Assembly (NCBI GenBank): GCA_030425045.1
Contig: JAUHVL010000020.1
Coordinates: 1 to 55,213 of the forward strand
Source of the DNA: a bacterium
Lineage (GTDB): Bacteria > Bdellovibrionota > Bacteriovoracia > Bacteriovoracales > Bacteriovoracaceae
Direction of reading: 5' to 3'
DNA: 55,213 nucleotides
Both the position numbers and the translations under genes were made by a program. Below are positions 7,621 to 15,850 of the stretch, piece after piece (within the stretch, counting starts at the first letter, position 1; every line of letters begins with the position of its first letter). The notes under the pieces were generated by a model. The model was not told where the DNA came from and did not search any database. It saw only the letters and a program-made list of their open reading frames with translations.

Positions 7621-9104
7621 GCATTACCTTCTAATCGGTTTTGAACATCATCCACTTCATCTCCATCATCGTCGTCATCTTCACTTTTGGCAAAGCCTGT
7701 TCTGGTCATTTCACCCCAAGTTTTATCTCCGATAAGATATTTATAAAAACCTTTTAGTCTCCATATCAATGTCAACTGACGATATCCAAAATTTTCTAAG
7801 ATTACATATATAATCATTTTTAAAAAATCTACCTTAGTATGATACTGACCTAAGGAAACTTGAGTCAATAGCATCGAAGTTGTTGTTAAAATTAAGGAAA
7901 AGCCAACTGAGGCCACAAAAAACAACGCGAAAAAATTATAATCGACAATATTAAAAACGAGAGCACCAATAAAAATCATCCAGCCGAGAAATTCGATAAA
8001 AGGTGATAAAAGTTCTCCAAAAATAAAAAAGGGAAAGGCAAAAGTCCCAATGACTCCGTAACGAGGATTAAAGGCCATGCCCTTGTGACGGTAAAGTGCA
8101 TCTAATAAACCACGATGCCATCTTTCTCTTTGTCTTGCTAAAACATTTATGTCTTCGGGAACCTCTGTCCAAGCAACCGTATCTGGTAAACAATACACCT
8201 TATAAGGATTACCTCTAATTTTTTCATTATGGTGAATTCTAACGGTTAACTCCATATCTTCGCCAACAGTATCAGCGAGGTAACCACCACATTCTAAAAC
8301 CGTCTGTTTATCAAAAAGACCGAAGGCACCGGAAATAATCATATTGCCACCAATATAATTCCAGCCCACTCTCCCAAAAAGATAGGCCCTCATATATTCA
8401 ACAATTTGAATTCCCGCTAACATTGATTTTGGAAAGTTAACTTTACTCACAACACCATTTTTAAAGGTACAATCATTAATAACCCCAATTGTTCCCCCAA
8501 CGGCAACCACATCTTTTTCAACTAATAAGGTTGTCATGGCCCTTAAAAGACCGTCTTTTGCAATGAGAGTATCGGCATCGAGTGCGAGAAAATAGGCAAA
8601 TTTTGAGGCATTAATTCCACAATTGAGAGCGTCTGCTTTTCCACCGTTTTCTTTATCAATAAAAAGTAAATTGTCATACTTCTTAGACTTAAAATATCCT
8701 CTAACTTTTTCAGTGGGTATATTGACCGGAAATGCTGGTGGAACCAGATACATTTCAAACTTTTCTCTCATCACTTCACTGGTATTATCTTTCGATCCAT
8801 CATTCACGACGATAATTTCGTAATGGCCATAATCAAGTTTAAGCATTTGCTTAACACTATCATAAATTGTAATTCCCTCATTATAAGCGGGAACAATAAT
8901 CGTAATGGGGGGAAACGGCTTTTCTCGACCAAAAAGATGCTCTCTTTCAATTTCAAGCTCTTTATTTCTAAAAAAGACCTGAGGAATTGAAAGCAAAAGA
9001 AGAAGCATATAGATTGAATTTAATCCAATAAAGTAAATGATAATGATGAACGAGAAATCATTAACAATTTGAATAAATCTTAATAAAAAATATTCAAAAT
9101 CCAT
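7617..9104 (-). CDS. membrane processive family 2 glycosyltransferase (PgaC/hyaluronan-synthase-like)
   Basis: A 495-residue inner-membrane GT-A enzyme. One or two N-terminal membrane helices (about 10-40) lead to a cytoplasmic catalytic domain with TIIVPAYNEG, VVNDGSKDN (nucleotide-binding Asp), LALDADT (DxD), TVGEDMELT and the Q/RxxRW acceptor motif RQRERWHRG, followed by several membrane helices. This is the arrangement of processive beta-glycan synthases that couple polymerisation to export. The tail ends in a run of acidic residues (DDDDDGDEVDD). Start and stop overlap both neighbours (TAATG with the HEAT gene, ATGA with the secreted-protein gene), so it is the centre of a coupled gene set. 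Sugar specificity cannot be read from the sequence. Confidence 0.85.
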   Translation of the reverse strand: MDFEYFLLRFIQIVNDFSFIIIIYFIGLNSIYMLLLLLSIPQVFFRNKELEIEREHLFGREKPFPPITIIVPAYNEGITIYDSVKQMLKLDYGHYEIIVVNDGSKDNTSEVMREKFEMYLVPPAFPVNIPTEKVRGYFKSKKYDNLLFIDKENGGKADALNCGINASKFAYFLALDADTLIAKDGLLRAMTTLLVEKDVVAVGGTIGVINDCTFKNGVVSKVNFPKSMLAGIQIVEYMRAYLFGRVGWNYIGGNMIISGAFGLFDKQTVLECGGYLADTVGEDMELTVRIHHNEKIRGNPYKVYCLPDTVAWTEVPEDINVLARQRERWHRGLLDALYRHKGMAFNPRYGVIGTFAFPFFIFGELLSPFIEFLGWMIFIGALVFNIVDYNFFALFFVASVGFSLILTTTSMLLTQVSLGQYHTKVDFLKMIIYVILENFGYRQLTLIWRLKGFYKYLIGDKTWGEMTRTGFAKSEDDDDDGDEVDDVQNRLEGNA

Positions 9105-10360
9105 TATCCGGCCTTCTTTTTCTTATTCTCTAAGTTTTGCTGCTCTTGCATTTGCTTAAAAGCTTCTTTCATATCTTTCGTTTTTTGCGCGTCTGATTTT
9201 CTCACGTTTTCAAAATTCATTTTTAGAGCAACTTTCTGCTCATCTGATTTTAAATTTAGACGTTTTACATATTGGGCCATTTGATAAGCATAACGATCTT
9301 GTTTCGCTGTAATTGAATTTAAAGCAGCAAGTCCTGGACGATCTAGCTTTGCTAAGGCCAAAGCTGCATTAAATCTCACCCACCAATTTTTATCACAAAG
9401 GTTTTGCAGTAGTAATGGAATTGCCTGATAAGCTTTTCTTTCGCCTAATAACTTTGACGTTAGTGAGCGAACTTCCCAATCTTTATCTTTCATGTAACGA
9501 AGTAGCATTTGAGTTGCATGAAAATTATCAAACTTATTTAAACATCGTATCGCCGTTAATTTTAATTGCTTGTTTGGAGAGCGAACATCTCGTTTTAATA
9601 AGAATAGGTCAGAATTCTCAACAGAGTCAGAAATAATATCGATACAAACTCGTCTTATTTCGGGGTCTTCTTCATCGAGAAGCCTCTCTCTTACAAATTC
9701 CAAAAAGTCTTTTTGGCTATTTTTCATAAGATCGACATACACCGCTCTGGTATGACGATTTTCTCTTTTCATACTGTCGATAATGGCCTGAACAGAATAA
9801 TTATTTCCAATTTTTAAAAGCGGTCCGAGAGCAATAAACCGATTGTGAGCAACAGGATCAAGTAAGAACCCAATCAAATACTCTTCATCGCAAGGACGAG
9901 GATCTAAAATCATACATCGTAATGCCCAGTAACGTTTAATCCAATGAGTTGAGTGTGCATCAACTCTTGCCATAGGAAGTAGTAACTCCGTTAACAGGTG
10001 ATCCAGCATAAATAACCAATGAGTATTTGTTTCAAACTTTTTGTTTAATTTAATAATAACAGGTATGATTAAGGCTAAATTCTTCCACTCTGGCTTTAGA
10101 GACTCAATTGAAATAAAAACTCTTTTGTTGATGGCATTTGAGATAAATTTATATATATCGTTTTGAAGCGCAAAAGATTTTTTATACTTTTTTAATTTAA
10201 ATTTATTGTAAAAAAGTACCGTGCCAATGGTGAAGGCAATAATTATAAATTCAGCGGCTAAAATTTTTCCTAGAAATGGCAAAGACAAAAACCAAGAGAC
10301 ACTATCGGAAGCGATAAGTGACATATGTTGAAAAATGGATGAAAGTTTTTCCATTACCAT
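9104..10360 (-). CDS. membrane-anchored HEAT-repeat protein
   Basis: A 418-residue protein with one membrane helix near 30-50 followed by a basic stretch (KFKLKKYKKS) and then a long helical solenoid. HEAT-like repeats are clear in about 150-370, for example HFIALGPLLKIGNNYSVQAI-type and DWEVRSLTSKLLGERKAYQA-type pairs, ending in a charged, probably coiled tail rich in Lys, Glu and Gln. Such proteins are scaffolds. The last base of the TAA stop is shared with the ATG of the glycosyltransferase gene, which suggests that it assembles with that enzyme at the cytoplasmic face. It is the first gene of the operon; the 157 bases upstream contain no clear promoter that I can defend. Confidence 0.7.
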   Translation of the reverse strand: MVMEKLSSIFQHMSLIASDSVSWFLSLPFLGKILAAEFIIIAFTIGTVLFYNKFKLKKYKKSFALQNDIYKFISNAINKRVFISIESLKPEWKNLALIIPVIIKLNKKFETNTHWLFMLDHLLTELLLPMARVDAHSTHWIKRYWALRCMILDPRPCDEEYLIGFLLDPVAHNRFIALGPLLKIGNNYSVQAIIDSMKRENRHTRAVYVDLMKNSQKDFLEFVRERLLDEEDPEIRRVCIDIISDSVENSDLFLLKRDVRSPNKQLKLTAIRCLNKFDNFHATQMLLRYMKDKDWEVRSLTSKLLGERKAYQAIPLLLQNLCDKNWWVRFNAALALAKLDRPGLAALNSITAKQDRYAYQMAQYVKRLNLKSDEQKVALKMNFENVRKSDAQKTKDMKEAFKQMQEQQNLENKKKKAG

Positions 10361-10517
10361 AGTATTTTTATCGGCATAAATAGGATAAAAGTTGATGAAA
10401 TCACTACGATTTAATTTGATCGAAGTACAAGATATTAGGGACTTATAAAAGTGTAATAAAAAAAACTGCTATGAGGAAGTCAAGCTAAAGGATTTTCAAC
10501 TGTTTACGAATGTTCTT

Positions 10518-11057
10518 CTAATCAAAAAACTCATGAGTTACCAAAGCCGAGAGAAGATCTACTTTGGTGATAATGCCTAAAACTTTGCCAGTTTTATCAA
10601 TAACAGGAATGGCACTGATCATTTCTTTGACAAAAACTTGAGCGACCTCTAACAACTCCGTTTCTTCATCACAACAAAGAACAATCGTCCCCATCACATC
10701 TTTTACAGAAATGAGATTAAACAATGTATCTCCTTTCAATTTTAAAAGGTCACGATCTGACAAAAGACCAATTATTTTTTCATTTTTTATAACAGGTAGA
10801 TGATGAAAGTTATGCTTCAGTAAGACGTCCATCGCTCTATCGAGGCTAAAGTTTTCTTCTACGGTTTGAATATATTTAGTCATTTTTTCAATAACAAAGT
10901 GATGTGCGCCTTTGGGATACTCAATTTTTTTTTGGTGATAGGAATTACCATGGGGAAGAGTTTTTTCGATTCGGCTTTTTTTCTTACCATCTTCATCGAC
11001 GAGATAATTAAATTGATGGGGGTGAACAATACCGTTTGTTACGAGATAAAAAGACAT
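10518..11057 (-). CDS. CBS-domain-pair protein
   Basis: A 179-residue soluble protein. Two CBS domains fill residues about 50-175: MDVLLKHNFHHLPVIKNEKIIGLLSDRDLL and VAQVFVKEMISAIPVIDKTGKVLGIITKVDLL carry the typical hydrophobic-P-V-(I/V)-x-G-I/L-(I/L)-(S/T)-x-x-D-L pattern. CBS pairs bind adenosyl nucleotides such as AMP, ATP or SAM and act as sensors. The first 45 residues are a short basic segment without a recognised domain. There is no partner domain, so it is a stand-alone regulator of unknown target. It starts four bases after the lipoprotein gene, which suggests a two-gene operon. Confidence 0.8.
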   Translation of the reverse strand: MSFYLVTNGIVHPHQFNYLVDEDGKKKSRIEKTLPHGNSYHQKKIEYPKGAHHFVIEKMTKYIQTVEENFSLDRAMDVLLKHNFHHLPVIKNEKIIGLLSDRDLLKLKGDTLFNLISVKDVMGTIVLCCDEETELLEVAQVFVKEMISAIPVIDKTGKVLGIITKVDLLSALVTHEFFD

Positions 11058-11061
11058 GGCC

Positions 11062-11736
11062 CTATTGCTTTACTTGCTTGAACTTGCGAAAACCATCATC
11101 TGAGCAGACTTCAACCTTCTCTCTTTCAGAGACAATCCCAGCATTATTTGAATTGATATTATTAACTTTTAAGGTATCAATTGCTTCACTTATATACTCA
11201 TCGCCTTCGAGCACATATCGACCACGAGTCATCACATAGGTTGACCCATTAACTTGAAACGAGTGAAAATACCGATAAAAACCTTCATCAACAACAACGC
11301 TAACAACTTTCTTCTGATCATCGGAAGCACTATTATTAAAATCGATATCTGCACAAATTCGTTGAAGCATACCCGACTTATCAGTTTCAATTTGTCTAAT
11401 AAGTGAGTCACCAGTTAAAACATCAAATCGATATTCTTCCAATGCCGTTCTTACAACTTTTGCTGTGACATCTACTTTAAAACTATAATCATTTTCGCTG
11501 CAACTTGATTCATAGATTTTAAAAGAATGATTTAAATTATTACTGGCATTAAAAGCTTGTCTTTTTTTGGTGAAGGCAAAACAAAGATCTTTGGCGACAC
11601 TATAACTATCACCAACCAAGTTTGTTTGAACAGGAATCACTCCCCCAATTTTTTGATCGGAGTTGGTCGCCTCTTTCTCACCAGCACCACAAGACATTAA
11701 TAAAATAAGAGTCGTTATCAAAGTTATTTTCATCAT
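11062..11736 (-). CDS. lipoprotein, unknown function
   Basis: A 224-residue protein with a lipoprotein signal: a hydrophobic stretch ending in LLMSC, lipidated Cys at residue 16. The mature chain has four further cysteines spread over the length and a mixed beta-like pattern, so disulphide bonds are possible. Two Met codons open the frame; either could start. It precedes a CBS protein by four bases. No family was recognised. Confidence 0.65.
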   Translation of the reverse strand: MMKITLITTLILLMSCGAGEKEATNSDQKIGGVIPVQTNLVGDSYSVAKDLCFAFTKKRQAFNASNNLNHSFKIYESSCSENDYSFKVDVTAKVVRTALEEYRFDVLTGDSLIRQIETDKSGMLQRICADIDFNNSASDDQKKVVSVVVDEGFYRYFHSFQVNGSTYVMTRGRYVLEGDEYISEAIDTLKVNNINSNNAGIVSEREKVEVCSDDGFRKFKQVKQ

Positions 11737-11765
11737 AATTTATTCTAATCTGCTCAACTAAATCT

Positions 11766-11780
11766 GTCTAAAGTTTAGAC
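11766..11780. promoter_or_regulatory. palindromic site upstream of lipoprotein/CBS genes
   Basis: GTCTAAAGTTTAGAC is a perfect 7-base inverted repeat around a single G, 30 bases upstream of the lipoprotein start. It resembles an operator. The remaining bases of the 222-base gap hold the short ORF at 11897 and nothing else I can support. Confidence 0.3.
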
Positions 11781-11896
11781 GAGGTAAAAACCACTCACAA
11801 GCTTAATGACTCTATCTAGCTGAAATCACTACAAACAAATGGTATTTAGTTTGCAACTTCTCTAGTTGTGAATCGAGGATACAGGGAGGGATATCC

Positions 11897-11917
11897 ATGG
11901 AAAAAAAATCATCTTAA
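11897..11917 (+). other. six-codon ORF with a strong ribosome binding site
   Basis: AGGGAGGG lies seven bases before an ATG followed by GAA, a run of eight A bases, two Ser codons and TAA, encoding MEKKSS. A strong ribosome site on such a short frame suggests either a leader peptide for the PilZ-like gene 42 bases downstream or a frame broken at the A-run: in another frame the same DNA reads on for about 40 codons, into the PilZ-like gene's 5' end. Neither is proven. Confidence 0.3.
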
Positions 11918-11958
11918 ATTCAAAACATTACCTAAAGAAATTTATCTAAAAAAAGCAA

Positions 11959-12621
11959 ATGACATTGTTTTTCCCAGGAGCTGTTTTGAATATACCGACA
12001 TTAAGAGAAGAAATAAGAAAAGCTATGATTAGTGAAATCTTAAAAAACCTTCCCCATCAAAAAAAAATTACCTTATGGCAAAGCTTAGACATGAGAAAAG
12101 ATTACTTACAAGTTAAGCTTGCTAAAATCGATGAAGAAAAGGCCGTCCTTAAGTTTTTTACCAAAGATAGTAAGCATGCTTTTAAATTTGATAGTAAAAA
12201 GTATCTTTACTTTTATGAAGCTAAACGTACTTTTATTTTTAAATCAAAAATCTCATTTCAATCCGCATTCGAGCTGGAATTGAGAATTCCAGAATTTATT
12301 ATGATTGAAGACTTAAGACAAGAGGTGAGACGCTCTGGAATCCTAGAACAATTATATGTTCAGTTTAAATGTTCTCACCCCAATGCCTTGGGAGTCATGG
12401 AGAAAAAAGTACTAGATTACGGAACCGGAGGCTTCTCAGTAATCGTCAATTCGGTTGAGGCCAAGCATCTTTACCAAGGAGATCTCATCCAAGTTCTCAC
12501 GGTTTCAAATGATACGGGATCAAATTTAGAAAGGGTGGCAAAAATTGTTCACACCAATCATTACTTTGATGGAGAAAAATATTTAACGAATAAGATTAAA
12601 GTTGGGTTTAATTTTCTATAA
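11959..12621 (+). CDS. PilZ-like domain protein (YcgR-type arrangement)
   Basis: A 220-residue cytoplasmic protein. The N-terminal half (about 20-105) is a beta-rich YcgR-N-like domain leading into LELRIPEFIMIEDLRQEVR. The second half looks like a PilZ c-di-GMP receptor domain: RQEVR gives the RxxxR motif and, 30 residues later, LDYGTGGFSV occupies the D/NxSxxG position with Gly replacing Ser. c-di-GMP binding may therefore be weakened. The first in-frame ATG (11959) has no ribosome site. A TTG at 11986 is preceded at five bases by AGGAG and is a good alternative start, giving a protein nine codons shorter. The gene ends before a repeat element and convergent genes. Confidence 0.6.
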   Translation: MTLFFPGAVLNIPTLREEIRKAMISEILKNLPHQKKITLWQSLDMRKDYLQVKLAKIDEEKAVLKFFTKDSKHAFKFDSKKYLYFYEAKRTFIFKSKISFQSAFELELRIPEFIMIEDLRQEVRRSGILEQLYVQFKCSHPNALGVMEKKVLDYGTGGFSVIVNSVEAKHLYQGDLIQVLTVSNDTGSNLERVAKIVHTNHYFDGEKYLTNKIKVGFNFL

Positions 12622-12711
12622 CTTTATTAAACTGATCCCTCTAATTGGAGATAAGTTTTCAACGTAAACTCGTAACATTTAAAAGTTCTAAATACTTACA
12701 AAAAGTAAATT

Positions 12712-12879
12712 AAAACTTCCATGTTTTGGGATAACCAATATCGGGTCATCCATGACCCGACCCTTCGGGCAAGTATTGGCCATCTCCTATTTTAAAACAA
12801 GAGATGTTTAAAACTTGCCCACGAAGTGGGTGCGACCACGACGGGAGCATTTTAAATGTCTAAAAACAGGGACGTTTTT
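12712..12879 (+). repeat. structured intergenic repeat, copy B
   Basis: Second copy of the element at 3437-3613, same orientation. The terminal arms (12712-12733 and 12857-12879) pair over about 16 positions with differences that partly preserve pairing. The two conserved inner blocks match copy A at 26/28 and 38/40 bases. Here the first internal hairpin is stronger: TCGGGTCAT and ATGACCCGA are perfectly complementary around CC. Like copy A it sits between convergent genes (PilZ-like and GT4). The rest of the 315-base gap is plain AT-rich DNA. Confidence 0.75.
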
Positions 12880-12936
12880 ATAGGTTTATCAAAAATAAAA
12901 TTAATTCCAAAAATGTAACATATCCATTTAAGAACA

Positions 12937-13974
12937 TCAGATTATAACTTTATTAGCATGGCCTTCAGCATATTTATTCCAGCCAATTTTGAATTTTATA
13001 TCGTTAAACTTCATGGCCTGCCCTCGAACTTTTTCAGGGCGATATTCTTCGGCATCAAAATGGGAGATCCATTTCATAAGATCCGTTAACTGACCATATA
13101 TCGCTGTTCCCTCGGAGTCAGAAAAGAAAAAGGAAAGACCAGACTGGGCCGACATAATGACAGGTCGTCCACAGGCGAGAGACTTGATAGCAAGGTCTGA
13201 AAATATTTTCTTGGAACCAATGAGTATTCCTTTTGAATTGGCCATCACTGGTGCGAGATGATCGTCACCAAGGTACTCCCCTTTTGCATTTCCATCTTGT
13301 TCATTTGCTTTTAAAAGTCTAAACGCCACTTGGTTTTCTTTTAAGGTTGAAATGAGATCACCAAGCTCTGTGGCATCATAACTTGATTCATCAATTAACC
13401 AATAACTCGCTTTAAGAAGTTTTCGTTGCTCTTTTCCAAATAAGGGAAAACGATCGATTTTTACCGGAGGAAACATCACTTCTTTAGGAGCATCCGTTTT
13501 CACATCAAAAATATTTTCATTTGCAGAAACAATAACTCTGCTATCTTTGATACCCTTATCTACAGAAGATTTCACGAAACTTCTAAAAAGTTTATCGCGC
13601 ATTCCTTTTTTCTCTGGCCACCATTTGTGATCACTTAAAAGATAAGAAATTTTTGGCGTGGTTTTACAATGAGAAATCATTGAGGCAAATCCACTACCGA
13701 TACAAATGATCAAATCAAAAGAGCATGGAATGTGAAGATTATTGGCAGCTCCAGGAGCAACAAGACTCCATTTCCAAAAATCGTCTTCATTTTTAACAAA
13801 ATGGCTCAAAAAAGATGAATGAATTTTTCTTTGCTCGATAGGTCCTGCAACACTTCCAACCTTATGAACCAGAGTAAAAACCTCACTATAGGGAAAAAGA
13901 AGGACAAGGGATTCTAGTACTTTTGTTTGATAGTTTTTTTCGATCAAATAGTCACATGCCAAGGCAACTTTCAT
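12937..13974 (-). CDS. GT4-family glycosyltransferase
   Basis: A 345-residue GT-B type protein. The opening MKVALACDYLIEKN, then VLESLVLLFPYSEVFTLVHK, is the pattern of GT4 mannosyl/rhamnosyl-type transferases, although the usual Gly-Gly-Ala-Glu after the first strand is missing. Mid-protein it has an ISYLLSDHKWWPE segment and the C-terminal domain has the nucleotide-sugar region SKKIFSDLAIKSLACGRPVIM, matching the typical E.FG...iEAmA.G.PVI motif but with the first Glu changed to Asp. The gene overlaps the upstream SDR gene by four bases (ATGA) and is last in the trmFO-led run. It probably transfers a sugar during surface glycan synthesis; donor and acceptor are unknown. Confidence 0.7.
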   Translation of the reverse strand: MKVALACDYLIEKNYQTKVLESLVLLFPYSEVFTLVHKVGSVAGPIEQRKIHSSFLSHFVKNEDDFWKWSLVAPGAANNLHIPCSFDLIICIGSGFASMISHCKTTPKISYLLSDHKWWPEKKGMRDKLFRSFVKSSVDKGIKDSRVIVSANENIFDVKTDAPKEVMFPPVKIDRFPLFGKEQRKLLKASYWLIDESSYDATELGDLISTLKENQVAFRLLKANEQDGNAKGEYLGDDHLAPVMANSKGILIGSKKIFSDLAIKSLACGRPVIMSAQSGLSFFFSDSEGTAIYGQLTDLMKWISHFDAEEYRPEKVRGQAMKFNDIKFKIGWNKYAEGHANKVII

Positions 13975-14954
13975 AAATTATTCTTAAGTGCTTTGAAATA
14001 TTCCGTGGTTTGTCTTAGGCCCTCTTCGAATCCTACTTTGGGAGAATAATCACTAATGGCCATCAGCTTATTCATATTCGGTCTTCGCTTTTTAGGATCG
14101 TCTTCAGGAAGAGGATGGTAACTAATCTTAGATTCACTTCCTAGTAATTTTACAATTAACTCAGCAGCTTCTTTAATCGTGTATTCATCAGGGTTACCAC
14201 AATTAAATGGTGTATGAACTTGTGAAAAAAGCACATTATGGATCGCTTGTATTAAGTCCGTCACAAAACAAAAAGATCTTGTCTGACTGCCATCTCCATA
14301 GACGGTAATATCTTTATTTTCTAATGCTTGATTCACAAAATTTGGAATCACTCTTCCATCATCAGGACGCATACGAGGTCCATAGGTATTAAAGATACGA
14401 ATAATTCTCGTGTCGACGTTATAACGACGGTGATACATCATCGTGAGCGCTTCTGCGAATCTTTTAGATTCATCATACGGTGATCGAATACCGATGGGGT
14501 TAACTGCTCCGACGTATTCTTCAACTTGTGGATGAATTTCTGGGTCACCATAAACTTCTGAAGTTGAAGCTTCGAGAAACCTTGCACCATGGTCTTTGGC
14601 CAACTCAATTAAATTTAAAGTTCCTGTAGAATTCACCAACATAATTTCTAGTGGAATAGTTTTAAAATCTAAAGGAGAAGCGGGAGACGCAAGGGATAAA
14701 ATATAATCAAACTTTTTATCTTTAAAATCTGGTAGCCCTTCATAAATATTACACTCAATAAATTCAAATTTTTCATACTTTGATAGGATTTCAATATTTG
14801 ATCTCGAACCAGTAATAAAATTATCAAGCCCTACTACATTTGCACCGAGGTTTAGGTACATTTCACTAATATGGGAGGGTACAAAGCCAGCTGCACCAGC
14901 GATAAGAAAAGTTTTTCCTGTTAGATCTGTTGGGAGTTGAATCCTCTGCCCCAT
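13971..14954 (-). CDS. UDP-glucuronate decarboxylase (UDP-xylose synthase)-like SDR epimerase/dehydratase
   Basis: A 327-residue extended short-chain dehydrogenase. Motifs match UDP-xylose synthases, which convert UDP-glucuronate to UDP-xylose with bound NAD: SLASPASP (about 88-95), ASTSEVYGDPEIHPQVE, NPIGIRSPYDESKRFAE with the catalytic Tyr-x-x-x-Lys, RIFNTYGPRMRPDDGRVIP and GDGSQTRSFCFVTDL. The nucleotide-binding turn reads GAAGFVPSH (20-28), so the third Gly of GxxGxxG is Pro26, encoded CCC, which is unusual. Length is near normal. It overlaps the GT4 gene and follows the EamA gene at 11 bases. It would supply a nucleotide sugar to the neighbouring transferase; UDP-xylose as product is by family. 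Confidence 0.75.
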   Translation of the reverse strand: MGQRIQLPTDLTGKTFLIAGAAGFVPSHISEMYLNLGANVVGLDNFITGSRSNIEILSKYEKFEFIECNIYEGLPDFKDKKFDYILSLASPASPLDFKTIPLEIMLVNSTGTLNLIELAKDHGARFLEASTSEVYGDPEIHPQVEEYVGAVNPIGIRSPYDESKRFAEALTMMYHRRYNVDTRIIRIFNTYGPRMRPDDGRVIPNFVNQALENKDITVYGDGSQTRSFCFVTDLIQAIHNVLFSQVHTPFNCGNPDEYTIKEAAELIVKLLGSESKISYHPLPEDDPKKRRPNMNKLMAISDYSPKVGFEEGLRQTTEYFKALKNNL

Positions 14955-14965
14955 AGTGACTCCTT

Positions 14966-15850
14966 TTAATAATGCTTGATCTTAATTATAGTCGAGCCCG
15001 TTAATAATAAAAGACCGCCAGCAATCTGGAAAGCATCCAACGATTTTCCTAGGAAAATCCAATTTAATGCGACTGCACAAAATGGAAAGAAAAGTTCCGC
15101 CAACGTGCATAATCTGGCGGATAATAGTCTTAACCCGCGATAATAAAAATACATTCCAGCAATACCAGAGAGCCCTACCATAATGCTTATCTTGGCCCAA
15201 TAATCAAAATTTATGGGCAGTGCAAAGGGACGACTGACGACGATAGGAATGAGAAAAATCAAACCGAAAAAAAAACGACCGGCCATGATTTCTTTTACAG
15301 AATAATTATTTTCTAAGGCCTTACCAAAAACAGTCGCGAGCCCCCAAGAAACAACAGAAAATAAAGTTAGTCCGTAACCTAATAGCATTGATTTATTTAA
15401 AGAAAAATCAGATGTTTTAATCCCTGAAATATCTTGAAAACTAATAAGAAAAGCTCCCACCAAACATAAAATCGCCCAGACAAAGTATTGTCTTTTAAAT
15501 TGCTCACCAAGAACAATACGAGCAAAGACGATGGCCACAAGAGGCTGGAACTTTTGTAAGAGAATGACTAATGAGGGATTGATGAGCACAAAGGCCTTAG
15601 TAAAAGTCAACGTAGCAAGGGCGGAACCGAGTCCACCAATCATGGCAAAATAAAAAATCTCTTTGACCTTGGCCTGCCAAAACTTTTTAAGTAATGAGGT
15701 AATCACCGGTGAAAAAACTAAACATAAAAGAGCGTGTTCAGTGAAGACAAGGAGGTCGGGAGAGAAGCCACCATACAAAAGTGGATATCTAATTAAGGTA
15801 TCTAATGCCCATAACGTACAGGCAATAATAACAAAGAGAACTCCTAACAC
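14966..15850 (-). CDS. EamA/DMT-family membrane transporter
   Basis: A 294-residue protein with ten hydrophobic helices arranged as two five-helix repeats (about 1-135 and 150-290), the EamA fold of the drug/metabolite transporter superfamily. The repeated signature near the end of each half is visible, VAIVFARIVLGEQFKRQYFVWAILCLVGAFLI and VALNWIFLGKSLDAFQIAGGLLLLTGSTII in character. Substrates of this family range from amino acids to metabolites and cannot be read here. It overlaps the trmFO end by seven bases and precedes the nucleotide-sugar gene. Confidence 0.85.
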   Translation of the reverse strand: MLGVLFVIIACTLWALDTLIRYPLLYGGFSPDLLVFTEHALLCLVFSPVITSLLKKFWQAKVKEIFYFAMIGGLGSALATLTFTKAFVLINPSLVILLQKFQPLVAIVFARIVLGEQFKRQYFVWAILCLVGAFLISFQDISGIKTSDFSLNKSMLLGYGLTLFSVVSWGLATVFGKALENNYSVKEIMAGRFFFGLIFLIPIVVSRPFALPINFDYWAKISIMVGLSGIAGMYFYYRGLRLLSARLCTLAELFFPFCAVALNWIFLGKSLDAFQIAGGLLLLTGSTIIKIKHY

